Notes under the pieces: model-generated
Told to the model about the DNA's origin: nothing
Databases searched by the model: none
Seen by the model: the letters and a program-made list of their open reading frames with translations, nothing else
Position numbers and translations under genes: made by a program
NCBI GenBank assembly: GCA_030685065.1
Contig: JAUXQH010000059.1
Location: 62,001 to 126,000 of the forward strand
Direction of reading: 5' to 3'
From: Pseudomonadota bacterium
GTDB lineage: Bacteria > Myxococcota_A > UBA796 > SXON01
DNA: 64,000 nt
Shown here: piece by piece, positions 20,174 to 29,725 of the stretch
How the letters are laid out: each line of letters begins with the position of its first letter
Position numbering within the stretch: the first letter of the stretch is position 1

Positions 20174-23055
20174 ACGACCCCCTCGGGGCAGACCAGGACA
20201 GCTCGCCCGCGCCGAGCGATCCCGGAGATGGCCCCGGGCAAACCGGGCGAGCGGCGGTCGAGCCGGACGCCCCGCGCTACGAGCGGCAGGGCCTGATCGG
20301 TCGCGGCGGGATGGGCCGGGTGTACGCCGCCCGCGACGCCCGGCTGCGCCGCCAGGTGGCGCTCAAGGTGGCCGCGACGCCCGAGCTCGCCGATCGCCTC
20401 GCGCGCGAGGCCTGGATCACCGCGCAGCTCGAGCACCCCGGCATCGTCGCGGTGTACGACGCGGGCGAGACGGAGGGGCAGGCGTGGTACACGATGCGCC
20501 TCATCCGCGGCCGGACCCTCCGGGAGCGCCTCGCGGCCTGCCCCGACCTCGGCGCGCGCATCGAGCTCCTGCCCCACCTCCACGCGGCCTGCCAGGCGGT
20601 CGCGTACGCGCACTCCATGGGCATCGTCCACCGCGATCTGAAGCCGTCGAACATCATGGTGGGCGAGTTCGGCGAGACCCAGGTGGCCGACTGGGGCCTG
20701 GCCACCCCGCTCGACGAGGCGCTGCCGGACTGGAAGCGGATCGTCAGCCCGGCGGGCGACGTGTCCGGGACGCCCCGGTACATGAGCCCCGAGCAGGCCC
20801 GCGGGGCGCCCGCGAGCCGCGCCTCGGACGTGTTCGGTCTGGGCGCGGCGCTCTACGAGCTCCTGGCGGGGCACGCGCCCCCAGGCGAGCCGGGCGTGCC
20901 GCCCGACGCGGACGCCCTCCCCGGGCAGGTGCCGAGGGAGCTGGTGGCGATCGCGCGCCGCTGTCTCCGGGCCGATCCGGCGGCGCGGTACCCCACGGCG
21001 GGGGAGCTCGCCGCCGACCTCGGCCGTTGGCTCTCCGGGCAGCGCGTCCACGCGCACGAATATCGACCGACCGAGCTCCTCGCCCGGCTGGTGCGCGCCT
21101 GGCGGATCCCGCTCACGGTGGGCGGCATCGCGCTGCTCGCGCTGGCCGCCGTCGTCGTCGTCGCGGTGGAGCGCACGGCGCGCGAACGCGCCGCCGCCGA
21201 GGGGAACCTCGCGGTCGCGCTCACCCGACAGGCGCTCGCGGCCCTCCTGGAGGAGCGGCTCCCCGAGGCGCACGTGCTGGCCGCGCATGCCCTGCGGTTC
21301 GGCCCCTCGCCCGAGGCGCGGGGGATCCTGGCGGCGACCCGGCGCAACACCGCCGAGCTGGTCTGGCGCGTGCCGCTCCCCCCCGGCTGTCGGCACGGGG
21401 GCGTGCTCGCGCCGGACGCGGAGACCCTCGCCTGCCGCGCGGACGGAAAGCTGGAGATCTGGGGCATCGACCCCCTCGTGCGCCGCGCCGTGCTCGACCT
21501 GTCCGTGGTGGAGGATCCGGTCTGGGTGGGCGAGCGGCTGCTCGTCGCGACGCCGGACGCGCTGCTCTGGATCGAGGAGGGGGTGGTCGTGGGGACGACG
21601 CCGGGCGCCGGATGGTGGCCGTTGGCCTCGGGTGAGGTGGCCTTCGCGACCCGCGGGCCCGCCGGCCGCCGGCTCCTGCCCGACGGCGAGGGCGTGGACT
21701 TCGAGATGTGCTGGGCCAACCGCTCCACGACGCGCGTGGTCGCCGGGGAGCTCGTGGTCGGCTGCGACGACGGGTTCCTGCGCAGCTACGGTCCCGACGG
21801 GGCGCTGCGGCTGGAGCTACCGCTGGGCGAGCGCCCCGCGTGGTCCGCCGTCCGTGAAGCGGCGGGGGGGCTCCTCGTCGGGCGGCTCGACGGCGATGTC
21901 CAGGCGCTCGCGCTCCCCGAGGGCCGCTGGACGCCGCCGTTGCGGGGACTGTCCCGGAGCGTGCTCGCCCTCCAGCCCATCCCCGGCACCCCGGGGGTCC
22001 TCGTCCTCGGCGAGCGGGGAGGCCCGAGGATCTGGAACACCGAAGCCGCAGGCTGGGCGGGCTCGTTGCCGGCGGGGGCCAGTCGCATGTTCCCGGGCAC
22101 ACGGGCGGGGGAGGTGCTGCTCCTCGGCGACACGCTGCAGCTCTGGCGCGTCTCCGCGACGCCCCGGCCCACCGTGCTGTCCTACGGCACGGGAGCCTCC
22201 CAGGTCACCCCGTCTCCCGATGGCGAGTCCCTGGCGGTGGCGCTGGGCGCCGGTGAAATCGTGGAGCGTCGGCTCGCGGACGGGCACGAGCTGCGGCGAT
22301 GGACCTGGGGCGACGGCGTCGCCAAGTGTGTGGCCTACGCGGAGGACGGGCTCCTCGTCGCAGCGGCGATGGGGGCGCCGGGACAGGTGCTCGGTCCGTC
22401 GGAGGAGATCCGGCCGCTCGAGTTGGGGGCCGTCCTCCGACGCGCCGGCCGCCTCGCCGATGGAACGGTGTGGGCGTTCGCCTACACCGACGCCGCGTTC
22501 CTCGTCGCGCCCCGGACCCGCCGCGTCACCACACAGGCAACCGGCCCGGGGCTGTTCGACGGATCGAGCAGCCCCGACGGGGGCACGGCCGCGCTCCTCG
22601 ACACGCGCGGGGGGGTGTGGCTGTTGGAGGGAACGACATGGCGCGAGGCGCGTCGCATGGCGGACGCCGTGGCGGTGGACGTGGGCGAGGGCGGCGCCCC
22701 CCTGGTGGTCGCGCGGCGTCGGGAGGTCTGCATCGAGGAGCGCTGCTACGCCGTCGATGACGACATCATCGATGTCGCGTTCTCCGGCGACCGGGTGGCG
22801 GTCGCGACCCTGAGGGGGGACGTCTCGTTGCTCGACGCGGGGACGGGCGAGCGGCTGGCCCTCCTCCGCGGCCACGCCGCGCGGGTGAGCTCGGTGGAGT
22901 TCGGGCCGGGGGGAGAGTGGCTGGTGAGCGGGAGCTGGGATGGGACCGCCCGCCTGTGGGACCTCGGCGGGCTCGACGAGCCCGCCGAGGCGCTGATCAC
23001 CCGCAGCGAACGTGCGTGGGGTCTCGGGCTCGACGAGGCGATGCGGAGCCGGTAG
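20170..23055 (+). CDS. Ser/Thr protein kinase, TM segment, C-terminal WD40/beta-propeller-like sensor
   Basis: Genuine part of ORF 19618-23055, GTG at 20170. 'LIGRGGMGRVYAA', 'VALKV', 'IVHRDLKPSNIMV', 'VADWGLA', 'GTPRYMSPEQARG'; TM 'IPLTVGGIALLALAAVVVVAV'; repeats ending 'LRGHAARVSSVEFGPGGEWLVSGSWDGTARLWDL'. Confidence 0.92.
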   Translation: MNDPLGADQDSSPAPSDPGDGPGQTGRAAVEPDAPRYERQGLIGRGGMGRVYAARDARLRRQVALKVAATPELADRLAREAWITAQLEHPGIVAVYDAGETEGQAWYTMRLIRGRTLRERLAACPDLGARIELLPHLHAACQAVAYAHSMGIVHRDLKPSNIMVGEFGETQVADWGLATPLDEALPDWKRIVSPAGDVSGTPRYMSPEQARGAPASRASDVFGLGAALYELLAGHAPPGEPGVPPDADALPGQVPRELVAIARRCLRADPAARYPTAGELAADLGRWLSGQRVHAHEYRPTELLARLVRAWRIPLTVGGIALLALAAVVVVAVERTARERAAAEGNLAVALTRQALAALLEERLPEAHVLAAHALRFGPSPEARGILAATRRNTAELVWRVPLPPGCRHGGVLAPDAETLACRADGKLEIWGIDPLVRRAVLDLSVVEDPVWVGERLLVATPDALLWIEEGVVVGTTPGAGWWPLASGEVAFATRGPAGRRLLPDGEGVDFEMCWANRSTTRVVAGELVVGCDDGFLRSYGPDGALRLELPLGERPAWSAVREAAGGLLVGRLDGDVQALALPEGRWTPPLRGLSRSVLALQPIPGTPGVLVLGERGGPRIWNTEAAGWAGSLPAGASRMFPGTRAGEVLLLGDTLQLWRVSATPRPTVLSYGTGASQVTPSPDGESLAVALGAGEIVERRLADGHELRRWTWGDGVAKCVAYAEDGLLVAAAMGAPGQVLGPSEEIRPLELGAVLRRAGRLADGTVWAFAYTDAAFLVAPRTRRVTTQATGPGLFDGSSSPDGGTAALLDTRGGVWLLEGTTWREARRMADAVAVDVGEGGAPLVVARRREVCIEERCYAVDDDIIDVAFSGDRVAVATLRGDVSLLDAGTGERLALLRGHAARVSSVEFGPGGEWLVSGSWDGTARLWDLGGLDEPAEALITRSERAWGLGLDEAMRSR

Positions 23056-23069
23056 CGACCGCGCCTCGC

Positions 23070-24470
23070 TCACATCTCGGTGGAGGCCTCCGCCTCCGCG
23101 TTGGTCGCCGCCCCCTCGGACCGCCGCCCCACGCCCAGCACGAGCCGCCCGAGCGCGTAGCCGGCGACGCCCGCGACACCCGAAGCCGCGAGGATCGCGA
23201 GCTTCGCCGTCTCGAGGGCGGGCCCGGGGGGGAAGGCCAGCTGCGCGACGAACAACGCCATCGTGAAGCCGATCCCGGCGACGCCTCCGACCACGGTCAC
23301 GTCGGCCCAGCGCACCCCGCGCGGGAGGGTTGCGGCCCCGAGCGCGGTGGCGGCGCGCGCCGCGCCGTACACGCCGACCGCCTTGCCGATCACCAGCCCC
23401 GCCACGATCCCCACGAACACGCGCCACCCGTCGCCCGCGAGGCTCAGGCTCCCGAGCGAGACGCCCGCGTTCGCGAAGGCGAACAGCGGCATGACGAACC
23501 ACGCCACCCAGCCGTGGAGCGCGTGCTCGAGGCGCTCGACGGGCGAGACGGCCTCGCGGGTGGCGCGCGCCACCGCGTCGAGGTGCTCGTGGATGTGGGT
23601 GATGCCCGCGCCGGCCGCGTCGCGTACGCCGCGCGCGGCGGCCTCGGCGGTGTCGGCGAAGCGATCCGCGCCGAGCCAGGCGCGCACTGGCGTGAGGAGG
23701 CCGACGAGGACCCCGGCGATGGTCGGGTGTACCCCGGAGGCGTAGGTCGCCCCCCAGGCGACCAGGGCCAGCGGGACGTAGGCGGCGATCGTCCGCACGC
23801 CGAAGAGCTGCAACACCAGGATCCCGGCGAGCCCGGCTCCGGCCGCACCGAGCGCGAGGAGGTCGACGCCGCCCGAGTAGAAGATCGCGATGACGAGGAT
23901 GGCGCCGAGGTCGTCGATGACCGCGAGCGCGAGGAGGAGGACGCGCAGCGCGGGGGGAACCCGATCGCCGAGGAGCGCCAGGACGCCTACGGCAAAGGCG
24001 ATGTCCGTCGCCATCGGCACGCCCCAGCCGACCGACGTGGCGCGCCCCGCGTTCAGGGCCGCGTAGATCGCGGCGGGGACGAGCATCCCGCCCACCGCCG
24101 CCGCGAGCGGGAGCGCCGCCCGGCGCAGGTCGGAGAGCTCGCCGGCGTGCATCTCCCGGCGGATCTCGAGCCCGACGACGAAGAAGAACACCGTCATCAA
24201 GCCGTCGTTGACCCACCAGCGGAGGTCCCGCTCGAAGCTGACCGGGCCGAGGGTCAGCCCGAGCGGGGTGTTCCACAGGGCCTCGTAGAGGGCGGCCGCG
24301 GGCGTGTTCGCCCACACGAGGGCCGCTGCCGCCGCGACGAGGAGGACGATGCCGCTCGCGGCTTCTACCGCGAGGAAGCGATCCACCGGCGCCGACAGCG
24401 CTCTTGCGAGACGACGGGCCGGAAACCAGGAGCGAGGCGGGGCAGGGAGATGGTCATGGGGAGGACGCAC
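23070..24470 (-). CDS. nhaA: Na+/H+ antiporter NhaA
   Basis: 'WVNDGLMTVFFFVVGLEIRREMHAGELSDLRRAALPLAAAVGGMLVPAAIY', 'GWGVPMATDIAFAVGVLALLG', 'AVIDDLGAILVIAIFY'. Confidence 0.95.
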   Translation of the reverse strand: MRPPHDHLPAPPRSWFPARRLARALSAPVDRFLAVEAASGIVLLVAAAAALVWANTPAAALYEALWNTPLGLTLGPVSFERDLRWWVNDGLMTVFFFVVGLEIRREMHAGELSDLRRAALPLAAAVGGMLVPAAIYAALNAGRATSVGWGVPMATDIAFAVGVLALLGDRVPPALRVLLLALAVIDDLGAILVIAIFYSGGVDLLALGAAGAGLAGILVLQLFGVRTIAAYVPLALVAWGATYASGVHPTIAGVLVGLLTPVRAWLGADRFADTAEAAARGVRDAAGAGITHIHEHLDAVARATREAVSPVERLEHALHGWVAWFVMPLFAFANAGVSLGSLSLAGDGWRVFVGIVAGLVIGKAVGVYGAARAATALGAATLPRGVRWADVTVVGGVAGIGFTMALFVAQLAFPPGPALETAKLAILAASGVAGVAGYALGRLVLGVGRRSEGAATNAEAEASTEM

Positions 24471-24573
24471 GTCGGGCTCGCGTGAGCTGGCGGCCCGACC
24501 AGCTACGAACCTGCGGCGATGATCACCGCACCCGGGGCTCCATTAACCCGGGCCTGGAGCGCGGCGCTACCCG

Positions 24574-24597
24574 CCCGGACAGCGGCCCTCGTCCGGG
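24574..24597. terminator. intergenic hairpin, possible terminator downstream of the MopE-repeat gene
   Basis: Perfect 7-bp inverted repeat CCCGGAC-N10-GTCCGGG 17 nt past the minus-strand stop at 24614; no U-tract. Confidence 0.35.
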
Positions 24598-24613
24598 ACG
24601 AGGCGCGCGCGTG

Positions 24614-27229
24614 TCACCAGCTCGTCCCCGCGGGCCCGCCCCGCGCGCCCATGTCGTTGCGGGTGCCGTCCGCGTCGTTGTAGGCAGAGGAGGGATCGCC
24701 CGCGTCGATCGAGAAGGAGGTGGCGCGCAGCACGAACGTGTCGTTGTACGGGTTGTTCTCGCACGCGACGGACGCGAAGTTGCTGTTCGTGGAGATCGCG
24801 CCGGTGCCGGCCGAGAGCGAGCCGCTGTAGGTGTCGCCCGAGCTGTTGTACGTGTTGTTGTACAGCTGGGAGCCGCCGCCCCCGGCGCCGTACACGAGCG
24901 CGACGGAGGTGCTCGCCTCGACGATGGAGTTCATCAGGTTGAACGTGGTCGAGGCGCCAATGTAGGCCTGCGAGCCGCGCGCGGTGCCGGAGACCGACGA
25001 CGTGTTTCCGAAGAACGCGGCGTTGGTGAACGACGCGGTGCCCGAGGACTCGGTGTACACGCCGCCGCCGTCCGTCTCCGCGTCGTTGCAGTAGATCGCC
25101 GCGTTCGTGAAGGACGCCCACGCGCCGGAGAGGTTGATACCCCCGCCGTCCACCGCGTCGTTCTCGCCGATGTAGCCCTCGTCGAAGCTGAAGTTGGAGT
25201 CGGCCTCGGCGAAGATGCCGCCGCCCTGGTCGGCGAAGTTGCCCGAGATCCAGGAGTTCTCGAAGTGGCTGCTCGAGTTCCGCAGGCAGACGCCGCCGCC
25301 GAAGCTGTACATCCACACCTGGGTGTAGGTGCCCGTCGCGACCTGCTCGAACCCGGGCAGCGTGTTGTCGCGCACGTCCACGTCGTAGAAGGTGGGGTCG
25401 TCGCCGTTCACGTAGATGCCGCCGCCGCAGTACTCGTAGGTCGTGACCGCACAGGTCGTCTGGCCGCTGTGCGACGCCGAGGAGTCCGCGCAGGTGGTGC
25501 TCGCGGTGGACGCGGTGTAGGCGCCCGTGCCGCCCGTGATGGTGAACCCGTGGATCGTCGGCGCCGCGTTGCTCCCGGAGTCGACGGTGAGCGCCGCGCC
25601 GCACGCGGTGGGGTTGGCGGTGTTGCAGGTCGCCAGGCTGGGATCGATCGTGGTGATGTCGTAGCCTTCGACGCCCCACACATCGATGCTCTTGCCCCCG
25701 AGATCGATGGCCTCGCGGTAGGTGCCGCGAAAGGCGACGACGCACTGGTTCGCGGAGTCGATGGCGTCCTGAAGGCTGTCGTACGGGCTCGAGAGGCTGC
25801 CCGAACCCGATGCGGAGCCGCTGACCGGGTCGCACACGACGGGCTCGGTGCGATCGCCGTCGTTGCAGTCCCAGGCGTTGTCGACATAGCCGGCGGGCAC
25901 GGTGCACTCGACCTCGGTGACCGAGGGGTCGCCGAAGCCGTCCTCATCCACGTCCACGTACCAGGTCTCGCCGTCGACGGGCCCGTTGTCGACGATGCCG
26001 TCGCAGTCGTTGTCGATGCTGTCGCAGATCTCGTCCGCGCCGGGGTGGGTGATCGCGGAGGAGTCGAGGCAGTCCGTGTCGTCCGCCACGTAGCCGCCCG
26101 GCGCGGTGCACCGCACGTCGCTGCGCGAGGCGTTGCCGTAGGCGTCGCCGTCGGCGTCGAGGTACCAGGTGGCCGCGTCCGCGGCGTCGTCCTCGTCGAT
26201 CGTGCCGTCGCAGTCGTCGTCGTAGGAGTTGCAGTACTCGGTGGCGCCCGGGTTGGTGAGGGCGCGCGTGTCGTCGCAGTCGTTCGAGGAGGCCACGTAG
26301 CCGGCGGGCGCGGTGCAGAGCCGGGTGGACGTCGAGGCGTCGCCGTAGGTGTCCGCGTCCGTGTCGGCGTACCAGGTGCTCATGTCGGAGGCGTCTTCGT
26401 CGACCGAGCCGTCGCAATCATCGTCGATCGTGTTGCAGACCTCGATGGCGTCGGGGTTGACCGCGATCGCGTCGTCGTCACAGTCTTCGGAGTTGTTCGT
26501 GTACCCGGTGGGGACCGCGCAGGCCTCCTGGGTCAGCGCGGAGTTGCCGAAGCGATCCCCGTCGAAGTCGGCGTAGTACGTGGTGGTCACGCCCTCGTCG
26601 ACCGAGCCGTCGCAGTTGTTGTCGATCTCGTCGCACACCTCGGCGTTGCCCGGGTAGGCGTTGCTCGTGGTGTCGTCGCAGTCCGTGGAGTCGGGGACGG
26701 AGCCCAGGGGCCGGTCACAGGAGAGGGTGGGCGCTTCGAGGTCGCCGTAGGTGTCGCCGTCGGCATCGGCGTACCAGGTCTGGTTCACGCCCTCATCGAC
26801 CGTGCCGTCACAGTTGTTGTCGAGCCCGTCGCACACCTCGGTGCCGCCGGGGAACGCGGTGCGCTCGCTGTCGTCGCAGTCGTTTCCGTTCTGGACGTAG
26901 CCGGAGGGCGCGTCGCACGAGATGGCCGCGACGGCGGGGTCGCCGAAGCCGTCCCCGTCGAAGTCCTGGTAGTAGGTGGCCTCGACGTCCTCGTCGACCT
27001 CGCTGTCGCAGTCGTCGTCGATGCCGTTGCACAGCTCGGTCGCGGAGGGGCTCACGTCGCGGTTGCTGTCGTCGCAGTCACCCTCGGAGACGAGGAAGCC
27101 GTCCCCGTCCTCGTCGACCGGCACGGAGGCGCTGTCGTCGACGGGCTTGACCGTGCCATCGGGCGAGGTGCCACCGTCGCAGCCGGCGAGCAGGAGGACG
27201 AGGGAGACGGGGAGCAGGAACTTGGCCAT
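24614..27229 (-). CDS. lipoprotein with tandem MopE-like Asp-rich (putative metal-binding) repeats and right-handed beta-helix domain
   Basis: 'MAKFLLPVSLVLLLAGCDGG' lipobox; repeated 'W/YYxDxDGDxxGD...C..P.GYV...DCDD....NPGA.E.C(D/N).IDNDCDGxVDEG'; C-terminal repeated 'GGGI/V..' beta-helix coils. Confidence 0.85.
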   Translation of the reverse strand: MAKFLLPVSLVLLLAGCDGGTSPDGTVKPVDDSASVPVDEDGDGFLVSEGDCDDSNRDVSPSATELCNGIDDDCDSEVDEDVEATYYQDFDGDGFGDPAVAAISCDAPSGYVQNGNDCDDSERTAFPGGTEVCDGLDNNCDGTVDEGVNQTWYADADGDTYGDLEAPTLSCDRPLGSVPDSTDCDDTTSNAYPGNAEVCDEIDNNCDGSVDEGVTTTYYADFDGDRFGNSALTQEACAVPTGYTNNSEDCDDDAIAVNPDAIEVCNTIDDDCDGSVDEDASDMSTWYADTDADTYGDASTSTRLCTAPAGYVASSNDCDDTRALTNPGATEYCNSYDDDCDGTIDEDDAADAATWYLDADGDAYGNASRSDVRCTAPGGYVADDTDCLDSSAITHPGADEICDSIDNDCDGIVDNGPVDGETWYVDVDEDGFGDPSVTEVECTVPAGYVDNAWDCNDGDRTEPVVCDPVSGSASGSGSLSSPYDSLQDAIDSANQCVVAFRGTYREAIDLGGKSIDVWGVEGYDITTIDPSLATCNTANPTACGAALTVDSGSNAAPTIHGFTITGGTGAYTASTASTTCADSSASHSGQTTCAVTTYEYCGGGIYVNGDDPTFYDVDVRDNTLPGFEQVATGTYTQVWMYSFGGGVCLRNSSSHFENSWISGNFADQGGGIFAEADSNFSFDEGYIGENDAVDGGGINLSGAWASFTNAAIYCNDAETDGGGVYTESSGTASFTNAAFFGNTSSVSGTARGSQAYIGASTTFNLMNSIVEASTSVALVYGAGGGGSQLYNNTYNSSGDTYSGSLSAGTGAISTNSNFASVACENNPYNDTFVLRATSFSIDAGDPSSAYNDADGTRNDMGARGGPAGTSW
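25830..27125 (-). repeat. tandem coding repeat, about 195-200 bp period, encoding MopE-like Cys/Asp-rich modules
   Basis: One N-terminal half module, about six full modules and one truncated module readable in the translation; shared DNA words such as GTCGACGAG(G/A) and GACTGCGACGA. Confidence 0.85.
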
Positions 27230-27391
27230 GCAGGTCCTTCGCGGCCGAAGGGCCGGGCGAATGGTGGCACGAAGGCGGCGCGAGACGAGGGGCCCGTCAC
27301 GGAGAGGGGGCCCATCAGGGCGCATTGAACCACAGGGTTGTGCGTCCCGCAAACGGTTTTGTAGTGCTGCTCGCAGACGCGGGCCCGATGT

Positions 27392-28285
27392 TCAGCGCTG
27401 GATGGCGCCGAAGCGGAGACCACGATCGGACACCCGCCAGGCTTGCCTGCGGGTCCGCTCCAGGACGGCGAGGAGGATCACGGCCCCCGCGAGGACCGTG
27501 TCCGCACGCTCCGGAGAAACCGTGACGAGGCGGCGCCTCTCGTCGGGCGTCGCGGCGAGGAGGCGGTCGATCCAGCGGCGCAGGGCGGCGGCCGTGAGCG
27601 TCGATCCGTGCACGACCGTCGCGTCGTAGCGCTCGAGGCCGAGGTCCGCCGCGGCCAGCGTGGTGGCGGTGCCGGCGACCGCCACGGCGGCCTTGGGGAT
27701 GAGGTCGAACTGGAGCGTCGCGACCGCGGCGTCCACGTGCGCCCGGAGCCGGGCCAGCGCGGCGGCCGCCACGACGCCGGTGCCGAGGTACTGCTCGGTG
27801 AGCCGCACCGTGCCGATCTCGAGCGACACCCGGCTGCGGATGTGCGGACCCTCGCCGACGATGACCTCGGTCGAGCCGCCGCCCGGATCGCACAGCAGCG
27901 CGGGCCCCGGCCCGAGCCCGAGCCCCGCCACCCCGCCGAGCCACGTCAGCCGCGCCTCTTCCTCGCCGCTGACGACCTCGGCGCGCAGCCCGGTCTTCGC
28001 ACGCACGCTCGCGTAGAAGGTGGTGGCGTTGAGCGCGCGACGCGACGCGGACGTGGCGATCGTCCGCACGCCCTCTGGCGCGACTCCGAGGGCGCGCGCC
28101 TTGGCCGCGTAGTCGCCGAGGACGGCGATCGCCGCCTCCATGCGATCGGTCCGGAACACCCCGACCTCGCCGAGGCCACGCCCCAGGCCGACCACGTTCG
28201 CCTCGTCGTGAAGCACGTTCCCCGCGTCGTCCGTGACGAGCAGGAGCAGGGAATTGGACCCGATGTCGATGGCGGCGCGGGGCAT
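27392..28285 (-). CDS. Ppx/GppA family exopolyphosphatase/phosphatase
   Basis: 'MPRAAIDIGSNSLLLLVTDDAGNVLHDEANVVGLGRGLGEVG', 'IATSASRRALNATTFYASVRAKTGLRAEVVSGEEEARLTWLG', 'LCDPGGGSTEVIVGEG'. Upstream Pro-rich extension to 28372 rejected. Confidence 0.9.
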   Translation of the reverse strand: MPRAAIDIGSNSLLLLVTDDAGNVLHDEANVVGLGRGLGEVGVFRTDRMEAAIAVLGDYAAKARALGVAPEGVRTIATSASRRALNATTFYASVRAKTGLRAEVVSGEEEARLTWLGGVAGLGLGPGPALLCDPGGGSTEVIVGEGPHIRSRVSLEIGTVRLTEQYLGTGVVAAAALARLRAHVDAAVATLQFDLIPKAAVAVAGTATTLAAADLGLERYDATVVHGSTLTAAALRRWIDRLLAATPDERRRLVTVSPERADTVLAGAVILLAVLERTRRQAWRVSDRGLRFGAIQR

Positions 28286-28405
28286 GGAGCCCTCCGGGGA
28301 GCGGGCGATGGCAGGGGGCGGCGGAGGGCTCGGGGGGGGGGCGTTGCGGGGGGGCTTGCCCCCCTGCCCCAAGAAGCCCCGCTGCCGAGAGAGGCGGAGA
28401 GGCCG

Positions 28406-29725
28406 CTACCAGCTCAGGTGGTTCGACCAGGAAGGGTTGGTGTACCCGCCGCCGCCGGAGGTGACCTTCACCTGGTGGCGCCCGTCCTTGGAGGCGATCC
28501 AGATGTGGGCGCCGCCTTCGCGGGTGGACGAGAACGCGAGGTACTCGCCGTCGGGGGACCAGCTCGGGTCCTCGTTGTCGCCCTGGCCCTGGGTGATGCG
28601 GTCCATCCCGGAGCCGTCGGGACGCACGGTGAACACGTCGAAGTGGCCCCCCTCGCGCCCGACGAACGCGATGCGGTCACCCGCGGGGGACCAGGCGGGA
28701 TCAGTGTTCTGGGAGCCCGAGAAGGTGACGCGCTTGGCGCCCGAGCCGTCCGCGTTCATCTGGTAGATCTGCGGGCCGCCGCTGCGCTCGCTGACGAACG
28801 CGATCTTGGAGCCGTCGGGAGACCACGAGGGGGAAACGTCGATGCCGGGGCTCGCGGTGAGCCGCGCGATCTCGCGGCCGGCGTACGGATCGATGGTGTA
28901 GATCTCGGCGTCGCTGCCGACGGTGAGGGTCAGCGCGAGGATGTCGCCGAGCGGGGAGAACGCCCCCCCGGTGTTGATCCCGGAGCGGCTCGACACGCGG
29001 CGGATCTGGCCCTTTCCGAGGTCGGCCACGTACAGATCGGGGTTGCCCGCCGCGTACGAGGTGTAGGCGATCGCCGTGCCCGTGGCGTTCCACTTCGGCT
29101 TGAGGTTGATGCTCCCGTTCTTCGTGACCGAGCGACGCCCGTAGCCGTCGGCGTCGACCATGTAGATCTCTTTGTTCCCCGAGAAGTTCCCCGAGAACGT
29201 GAAGCGGGTGTCGAAGAAGCTGCGCTGGCCGGTGACGGTCTGGATGATGTGGTCGGCCACCCGGTGGGCGAGGCTGCGCATCCCGGTCGGGGGCGCCGAG
29301 AAGGCCTTCGCGCCGAGCTTCTCGCCGCCGTCGACGCCGTACACCCAGGCCTCCGTGCGCAGCTTGCCGTCGGTCTCCACGAGGCTCGTCTTTGCGAGGA
29401 CGGCCGCGCCCGTCGGGCGCCAGTCGGCGAAGTCGAATTCTCCGACGCGGATGCCGGCGCCGGCGGGCTCGAGCGAGGCGTTGACGTCGAGCACGCGGAA
29501 CCAGCCGGACAGCTCCAGGTCACGACGCACCACGGCCCAGAACTCGCCGCCCGGGCCGCCGCCCGTGGGCATGGGGAGGGCGATGGGGACGGCGCGTTCG
29601 CCGGGGCTGCCGATCTGGACCAGGACGTTGGTGCGCGGCGCGTCCTGCGCGGCAGCCTCGAAGCAGCCCGTGAGGAGCAGCGGCGCGACGAGGGCGGCGA
29701 TCGTGCGGACGGACATCACTGGCAC
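28406..29725 (-). CDS. tolB: Tol-Pal system beta-propeller protein TolB
   Basis: 'VVRRDLELSGWFRVLD', 'HRVADHIIQTVTGQRSFFDTRFTFSGN', repeated 'SPSWSPDGSKIAFVSERSGGPQIY' blades. Confidence 0.94.
   Translation of the reverse strand: MPVMSVRTIAALVAPLLLTGCFEAAAQDAPRTNVLVQIGSPGERAVPIALPMPTGGGPGGEFWAVVRRDLELSGWFRVLDVNASLEPAGAGIRVGEFDFADWRPTGAAVLAKTSLVETDGKLRTEAWVYGVDGGEKLGAKAFSAPPTGMRSLAHRVADHIIQTVTGQRSFFDTRFTFSGNFSGNKEIYMVDADGYGRRSVTKNGSINLKPKWNATGTAIAYTSYAAGNPDLYVADLGKGQIRRVSSRSGINTGGAFSPLGDILALTLTVGSDAEIYTIDPYAGREIARLTASPGIDVSPSWSPDGSKIAFVSERSGGPQIYQMNADGSGAKRVTFSGSQNTDPAWSPAGDRIAFVGREGGHFDVFTVRPDGSGMDRITQGQGDNEDPSWSPDGEYLAFSSTREGGAHIWIASKDGRHQVKVTSGGGGYTNPSWSNHLSW

Noticed and set aside
25830-27125. 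Regularly spaced repeats considered as a CRISPR-like array
   Set aside because: Repeats are about 195-200 bp, degenerate, in frame and encode MopE-like modules; no short identical repeats with unique spacers and no cas genes.
24404-27328. 974-aa plus-strand Val/Gly/Asp/Arg-rich repetitive ORF
   Set aside because: Mirror of the tandem MopE-repeat DNA on the opposite strand; the repetition comes from the minus-strand repeats.
28286-28372. N-terminal extension of the Ppx ORF (MGQGGKPPRNAPPPSPPPPP...)
   Set aside because: Low-complexity intergenic sequence; the conserved start MPRAAIDIGSNS at 28285 is preferred.
28318-28385. G-run/C-run hairpin (gggggggcttgccccccc-like) between tolB and ppx as a rho-independent terminator or G-quadruplex
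   Set aside because: Low-complexity GC DNA in a very GC-rich genome, no U-tract; cannot be separated from composition by eye.
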